6,200 bases of DNA from the NCBI GenBank assembly GCA_026386995.1, contig JAPLMO010000055.1:1-6200 (forward strand), read 5' to 3'. Of this stretch, positions 5,963 through 6,200 are shown one piece after another. The first letter of the stretch is position 1. Each line of letters begins with the position of its first letter. The position numbers and the translations under genes are program-made. Origin of the DNA: Planctomycetota bacterium (lineage in GTDB: Bacteria > Planctomycetota > Phycisphaerae > FEN-1346). The notes under the pieces were generated by a model. It saw only the letters and a program-made list of their open reading frames with translations. It ran no database searches and was not told the origin of the DNA.

Positions 5963-5991
5963 TTGACTCGACCCCCTATGGGTGGTATACT
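5963..5991 (+). promoter_or_regulatory. Promoter P1 upstream of the family B copy 2
   Basis: TTGACT (5963-5968), a 17-base spacer and TATACT (5986-5991) form a good sigma-70-type promoter. It resembles P2 (6106-6134) at 24 of 29 positions, including the shared CCCCC and GGTGG in the spacer. A transcript from it would begin about 5998, at the foot of the first hairpin of the repeat, and carry both hairpins into the RAYT leader. Confidence 0.6.
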
Positions 5992-5996
5992 CCACT

Positions 5997-6105
5997 TCGC
6001 GCGGCGGGCAGTCCTGCCCGCCGCGCGGAATGTCGAGAGGCGGCGCGGTGGGCAAGACTGCCCACCGCGCACACACTCGCTACAGTCAAGCGTGAACTGC
6101 TATAG
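5997..6105. mobile_element. Family B element, copy 2, inverted and lacking one terminal repeat
   Basis: Bases 5997-6101 are the exact reverse complement of 1463-1567, with hairpins at 5998-6027 and 6043-6070. The right end (6080-6105) carries the terminal repeat finishing in CTATAG, which fits the consensus CTATAGCA-TTCACGCTTG better than the left end of copy 1 does. The other terminal repeat, present in copy 1 at 1572-1597, is absent: sequence before 5997 is the P1 promoter region. The element ends exactly where the TTGACC of promoter P2 begins. Confidence 0.85.
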
Positions 6106-6134
6106 TTGACCCGGCCCCCAAGCGGTGGTATACT
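6106..6134 (+). promoter_or_regulatory. Promoter P2 of the RAYT gene, probably giving a leaderless mRNA
   Basis: TTGACC (6106-6111), a 17-base spacer and TATACT (6129-6134) make a strong sigma-70-type promoter. Only 6 bases separate the -10 box from the ATG at 6141, so transcription should start at or next to the start codon. No Shine-Dalgarno sequence precedes the ATG, which agrees with leaderless translation. Confidence 0.65.
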
Positions 6135-6140
6135 TCGGCC

Positions 6141-6200
6141 ATGCCACGCACGGCAAGGTTAGTCATTCCCGGACTGCCGCACCATGTCGTCCTGCGGGCC
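6141..6200 (+). CDS. REP-associated tyrosine transposase (RAYT, Y1/IS200-like), N-terminal 20 codons only
   Basis: Twenty codons run from ATG 6141 to the window edge and read MPRTARLVIPGLPHHVVLRA. This is the conserved start of RAYT proteins: a basic N-terminus, then an IPG-PHHV-R block that forms the first strand of the Y1 fold. RAYTs are single-strand DNA transposases that cut at REP hairpins with a catalytic tyrosine and an HUH histidine pair. Those residues would lie further downstream and cannot be seen. The gene sits 39 bases after a family B repeat and behind promoter P2. The identification rests on a short but characteristic motif and on the repeat context. Whether the full gene is intact is unknown. 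Confidence 0.75.
   Translation, partial: MPRTARLVIPGLPHHVVLRA

Noticed and set aside
5845..6105. 86-residue frame on the plus strand
   Set aside because: It runs through repeat D, promoter P1 and the family B copy, and its codon pattern and composition are not those of a gene.
5962..6140. Promoter pair P1/P2 as a target-site duplication caused by insertion of family B copy 2
   Set aside because: The two copies differ at 5 of 29 positions while the element itself is identical to copy 1, so the promoters diverged before the element arrived, and Y1 transposases do not make target duplications.

Overview
The window looks like a piece of a high-GC planctomycete-like chromosome, probably from an uncultured lineage. 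This is inferred from the gene types: a bacterial Ser/Thr kinase, a Tat-exported Gfo/Idh/MocA oxidoreductase with the C-terminus typical of planctomycete paralogues, a HEAT-repeat protein beside it, and a DUF58 / BatA-type pair. Nearly every codon in the genes ends in G or C. No rRNA gene or other taxonomic marker is present, so the assignment is tentative.

Layout from left to right: the C-terminal end of an unrecognised gene (3-131, +); a promoter and a palindromic repeat doublet (192-267); a soluble Ser/Thr protein kinase (321-1388, +); a 139-bp element with terminal inverted repeats and two hairpins, lying between convergent genes (1459-1597); a HEAT-repeat protein (1626-2390, -); a second doublet of the first repeat family (2440-2521); a Gfo/Idh/MocA oxidoreductase with a Tat signal (2534-3775, -); a divergent intergenic region carrying a third repeat family with 33-bp arms (3976-4057); a DUF58 protein (4113-4991, +); a translationally coupled but internally deleted and 3'-truncated BatA-like remnant (4988-5593); and a 547-bp non-coding region. 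That last region holds an AT-rich stretch with a terminator-like hairpin, a fourth inverted repeat (5892-5953), two near-identical promoters, a second copy of the 139-bp element's core, and the first 20 codons of a RAYT-type (REP-associated tyrosine transposase, Y1/IS200-like) gene running off the right edge (6141-6200, +).

The four larger intergenic gaps without an obvious gene start conflict, plus the divergent one, all hold dyad-symmetric repeats of at least four sequence families. One core (105 bp, identical in inverted orientation 4.4 kb apart) ends directly at the -35 box of the RAYT promoter. Another family carries GTAG at the foot of its hairpin, as known RAYT substrates do. The best reading of the window is therefore a RAYT/REP locus that has seeded non-autonomous palindromic elements into the gaps between ordinary housekeeping and envelope genes. 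The damaged BatA-like gene lies on the side where the mobile DNA is densest.

The oxidoreductase and HEAT genes probably form one transcription unit with a REP doublet in the spacer. DUF58 and the BatA-like remnant overlap by 4 bases and were once part of a MoxR/DUF58/VWA-type operon, of which no MoxR gene is visible here.
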